This document shows positions 61,060 through 64,000 of a stretch of 64,000 nt of DNA, piece after piece. Within the stretch, counting starts at the first letter, position 1, and each line of letters starts with the position of its first letter. The DNA lies in NCBI RefSeq assembly GCF_932274485.2, contig NC_065881.2, forward strand, positions 64,552,702 to 64,616,701. Direction: 5' to 3'. Origin of the DNA: Patella vulgata (taxonomy: Eukaryota; Mollusca; Gastropoda; Patellidae). The translations under genes and the position numbers were made by a program. The notes below the pieces were generated by a model. That model did not search any database. It was not told the DNA's origin and was given only the letters and a program-made list of their open reading frames with translations.

Positions 61060-62072
61060 AATAGAGACTTTTGGCAAGCGAAATTTTTCCCATACCGATC
61101 ACGTATACCGATACGTGATACGTTGCGTGAACGTAGTTTTAGAGTTCTGGCAAATCTTCGCGCTGAGCTTTGTTCTATTACAGCATAATGGCAGTTATCT
61201 ACCAAGATCGCCATCAGTACTAGTCAAGTGCCTAGCCTACAAATTACTGGAGGGAGAAAAGTCGCTCGCCAGTCTCTGAGCTAGTAAAGAAAATTTAATG
61301 TCGAACCTTATTAAAATCTTCGACTCGACAGCAATTGTTGGTCTCACTAATGTATCATTCCAGAAAGTTTATACCCCTTTACATTAGAATCACATCATTT
61401 ACAGGTTTGCAAGGTCCCACCTCCCTTAATTTAGCACGTAGATCAACCAGCATGCGGGGGTTGGATGGCCGAATGGTTAGCACGTGCGCTCTGTATGAAA
61501 AAGCCTGGCGTGGTTTCCAATCCCCGGTTTTACGTGACAAGGAGTAGGGTCGCTTGTCCAACCTCGTGGGTTTTCTCCGGGTCCTCCGGTTTCTACCCAC
61601 TGCTAAAGACCCCTACGCGCAAGCGAATTATTGAAATAAAATTAAACCATATGTTAGTCCCGAAATGACCTAGTTTGTGTCGAGTGGACGTTAAACCCCA
61701 TTTCTCTCTCTCTCAACCAGCATGCAGATAAGATAGACAGACAGAAAACATGAAAATTCTAAGAAAAACTCGTCAAAAATAATGATTAAATGCCATTCTT
61801 TATCATGGTTAAAATCACTTCAAATATACATCTCCGTGTTCTAGGATACCCATAGATTCATAAAAACGCTATGGCACAACATTTCAGCGTCTAAAAGTAG
61901 CAACAAAGACGGTAAAAAGACGATGATGTCATACGGACCTTTTCCGTATATGAAAGTTCGATATAGTTGTTCGATATGTGCTGTTACACACTCACATTGA
62001 TGATGTCACACACACAATTGATATGGATACGCGATACGAACCAGAAATTTGCGCTTGCCAAAAGTCTCTATT
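61060..62072. mobile_element. TIR element, 1.0 kb, with nested SINE B
   Basis: Terminal inverted AATAGAGACTTTTGGCAAGC at 61060 and its complement ending 62072, extending loosely into GAAATTT and CGTATACC/CGATACG. A SINE B copy lies inside. Confidence 0.75.
61455..61716 (+). mobile_element. SINE family B, full-length copy
   Basis: tRNA-like head GGATGGCCGAATGGTTAGCA with box A/B layout (GTGGTTTCCAATCCCCGG), body with ACGCGCAAGCG and tail GGACGTTAAACCCCATTTC then (CT)n. AACCAGCATGC flanks both sides (61444 and about 61715), a clean target duplication of 11 bp or more. Confidence 0.92.
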
Positions 62073-62265
62073 ATTATATGATTGTCCGTTAAATGAAGAC
62101 TACTAATATATATGTATTATGTAATTATATTAAACTTGTGAATGACTGTTAAATACTAATAAGATTGTTGATAACACCTTGACCGTTATAAATGATCTCA
62201 GGTAGAAGTATAACACAGACAAGCTTATGAGAGACCGCTACGGGGGACCGCTGTACAAGACAAAA

Positions 62266-62640
62266 TCAAATGAAATGAAATGGGGTTTAACGTCCTACTG
62301 TTCTGCTCCGAACTGGGCTAATGAAGACGGGCATACACCATACAGTGTGCTATGAGGGAAATTTTTGCCCGACAGCGGCACTACGGCCTACTCTTATATC
62401 GAATTCCAACTGTCAAGGGATCTTTTACGTGCATTCCAATGTATACACGGGACCTCGTTTTTTCGTTCCATCCGAACGACTAGACAGCTGTCCTTGTCAG
62501 GCCCTCCGTTCTGCATAACTGACAAGTGGGAACCACGCCTGAAAATCTGGATGAACTTTCTCGGCCAATGCAGGGATCGAACACCCGACCTCCAGACTAG
62601 CGAGCCAGCGTCTTGCCCACTTAGCCACCGTGACCCCCCC
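62266..62640 (-). mobile_element. SINE family A, full-length copy
   Basis: In minus orientation: head GTCACGGTGGCTAAGTGGGC, box B GTGTTCGATCCCTG, AGAAAGTTCATCCAGATTTT, GTCGTTCGGATGGAACGAAA and tail AGGACGTTAAACCCCATTTC. It is the best-preserved long form in the window. Confidence 0.9.
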
Positions 62641-62699
62641 CCCCCCACACACTGTACAAGACAAACGAGGGCATGTGACAATGGAGACATATATGAATT

Positions 62700-63316
62700 A
62701 GGACGACGGCCTTAATGACAACAATCAGTTATGATATGTTATGTTCCTGTGTGTTGTATTGGTTGTAAGAATTATAGATATAATGACTTTTAATGTGTGT
62801 TCCTGCATTATTAAAATAAAGAAGCCAAATCGAAGTCATCGTTATCATTAGATTCTTTGATCCTATGTTAGTTACACATTATTTGCTAAACCAAGCTAGA
62901 TTAGACTGTGGTTGTCCAGATGTAATGCTGTAAACTACTGGTATACATTTTTATTTGGTAATGTCGGATAGTTTACTTATTTCAAAAGGGATGGAATAGA
63001 GTATAGTGTCTCGTCGACATCGTACATTAATCATTTTAAGACTAACATAGAGTGAGTTTATTTCTGTGTTTACGTGTGTACTCTCTGGGTGGGGAGACAC
63101 TTTCCCTGACTGCAGTGTTTCTGCATGTTCTCCTTCATATATAATATACTATATACTACCGATCTGTTCATTATTCCGGTCGGAACGTAACCGCCACATT
63201 TATTCAATTATTGCACACGAACGACCAGACACACATTGCTTGTTAGCTACCCAGGCTAACGTTGTACTGTCCAGTAACCAAATTTTAATAGAAACGATGT
63301 ACTTCAGCCTATACAC
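62700..63316. other. No gene seen
   Basis: AT-rich sequence. ATTAAAATAAAGAAGCC near 62810 resembles a poly(A) signal, without a gene to go with it. Confidence 0.3.
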
Positions 63317-63748
63317 CAGGGGCCGGTTGCTCAAAGCCCCGTTAAATTTTAACAACCAGTTAACTTTAACATGTCGTTAACTTTCATTATATTTTACGGA
63401 GGTGTTGGCAGGACACACTTACCAAAAATTCATAGATTACCAGTGGAATTTTCTATAGAACATTCTAGACCGTTGGGGGCGCTATTCCATTTTCTATAAG
63501 ATGAAATTCTATAGTATTCTACAGAATTCTGGATGCTTGTAGGAAATAATGGCCTCAAACTGTCTTAAGTTTCTTGGTAATACTAACTTCAGCCAATTCG
63601 AACAGTCTTTTCTTGGATTAACTTTAATCAGTCCATTAGCTAACGGATAATGAAATTAACTTTCCAGCACCAAACAACACGTTAGCAAGATAACGATCCG
63701 TTAGAGTTTAACAGATCGTTAAAATAACTTTTGAACAACTGGACCCAG
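63317..63748. mobile_element. MITE of about 0.43 kb with GGGCCGGTTGCTCAAA ends
   Basis: CAGGGGCCGGTTGCTCAAAG on the left and TTTTGAACAACTGGACCCAG on the right form imperfect TIRs. GTTAAC/GTTAA motifs flank both inside ends. Confidence 0.75.
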
Positions 63749-64000
63749 ATATTTACTATATAGTAGGGTCGGGAATGAACTAACGGTAACTACGAGAAGG
63801 CACCTCAACCCCAAAATTCCCTTAGGTCTACTCTGGTAGTATTGTCTTCGCCACAGGTGTTAATGAAAATAATTTTAATTTCAACTTTTAGCAACCTTAG
63901 ATAGATACTTAAATTACACTCTGTCTATACAATTAGCCCAGACACTAAACTAGTTGACCGACATTTTAATTCCGAATTCCACGATTTTAGTCAAAGACAT

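Noticed and set aside
61455-61525. Possible functional tRNA gene
   Set aside because: The tRNA-like head lacks a convincing acceptor stem and anticodon arm and continues into a SINE body and tail.
62365-62715. 116-codon plus and 98-codon minus frames
   Set aside because: Both lie on a full-length SINE family A copy.

Overview
The window is AT-rich, intron-heavy animal DNA crowded with small repeats. The SINE tails (GACGTTAAACCCCATTTC followed by CATTT or CT repeats), the tandem-CARD RIG-I-like receptor and the orexin/allatotropin-type GPCR exon suggest a mollusc, most likely a gastropod. That assignment is inference. No rRNA, CRISPR, operon or prokaryotic feature is present, and I saw no reverse transcriptase, integrase, gag or envelope reading frame.

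Region 1 (3.0-20.6 kb, minus strand) is one host gene: a RIG-I-like receptor of 16 coding exons. Every splice junction is GT..AG and keeps phase, giving 3015 nt (1004 aa plus stop). It reads as two CARDs, a DECH-box helicase with [11 protein letters not shown], a TSV motif V and QTRGRSR, and a Cys4 C-terminal RNA-binding domain. A poly(A) signal lies about 20 nt after the stop. The introns hold a decayed Tc1 element, SINEs, tandem repeats, and in intron 9 a 4.2 kb nest of transposons inserted into one another.

Region 2 (20.6-44.3 kb) has no recognisable host gene. It holds many non-autonomous DNA elements: TTAA-ended MITEs, long-TIR foldback elements, tandem duplications and SINEs.

Region 3 (44.38-44.70 kb, plus strand) is the first coding exon of a class A peptide GPCR, from the N-terminus through TM1 and TM2 to the conserved Cys before TM3. 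The remaining exons were not found to the right and probably lie beyond the window.

Region 4 (44.7-64 kb) is intronic or intergenic. It carries more MITEs and SINEs, a perfect 83-bp palindrome, a degenerate array of roughly 0.5-0.65 kb units and several TIR elements.

The two genes do not obviously work together: one is a cytoplasmic antiviral RNA sensor, the other a cell-surface peptide receptor. The most distinctive material is the mobile DNA: a TTAA MITE family with at least ten copies, a 1.9 kb foldback with 728-bp arms and a visible 6-bp target duplication inside one of those MITEs, and two tRNA-headed SINE families sharing one 3' tail. I found no convincing new multi-gene system.
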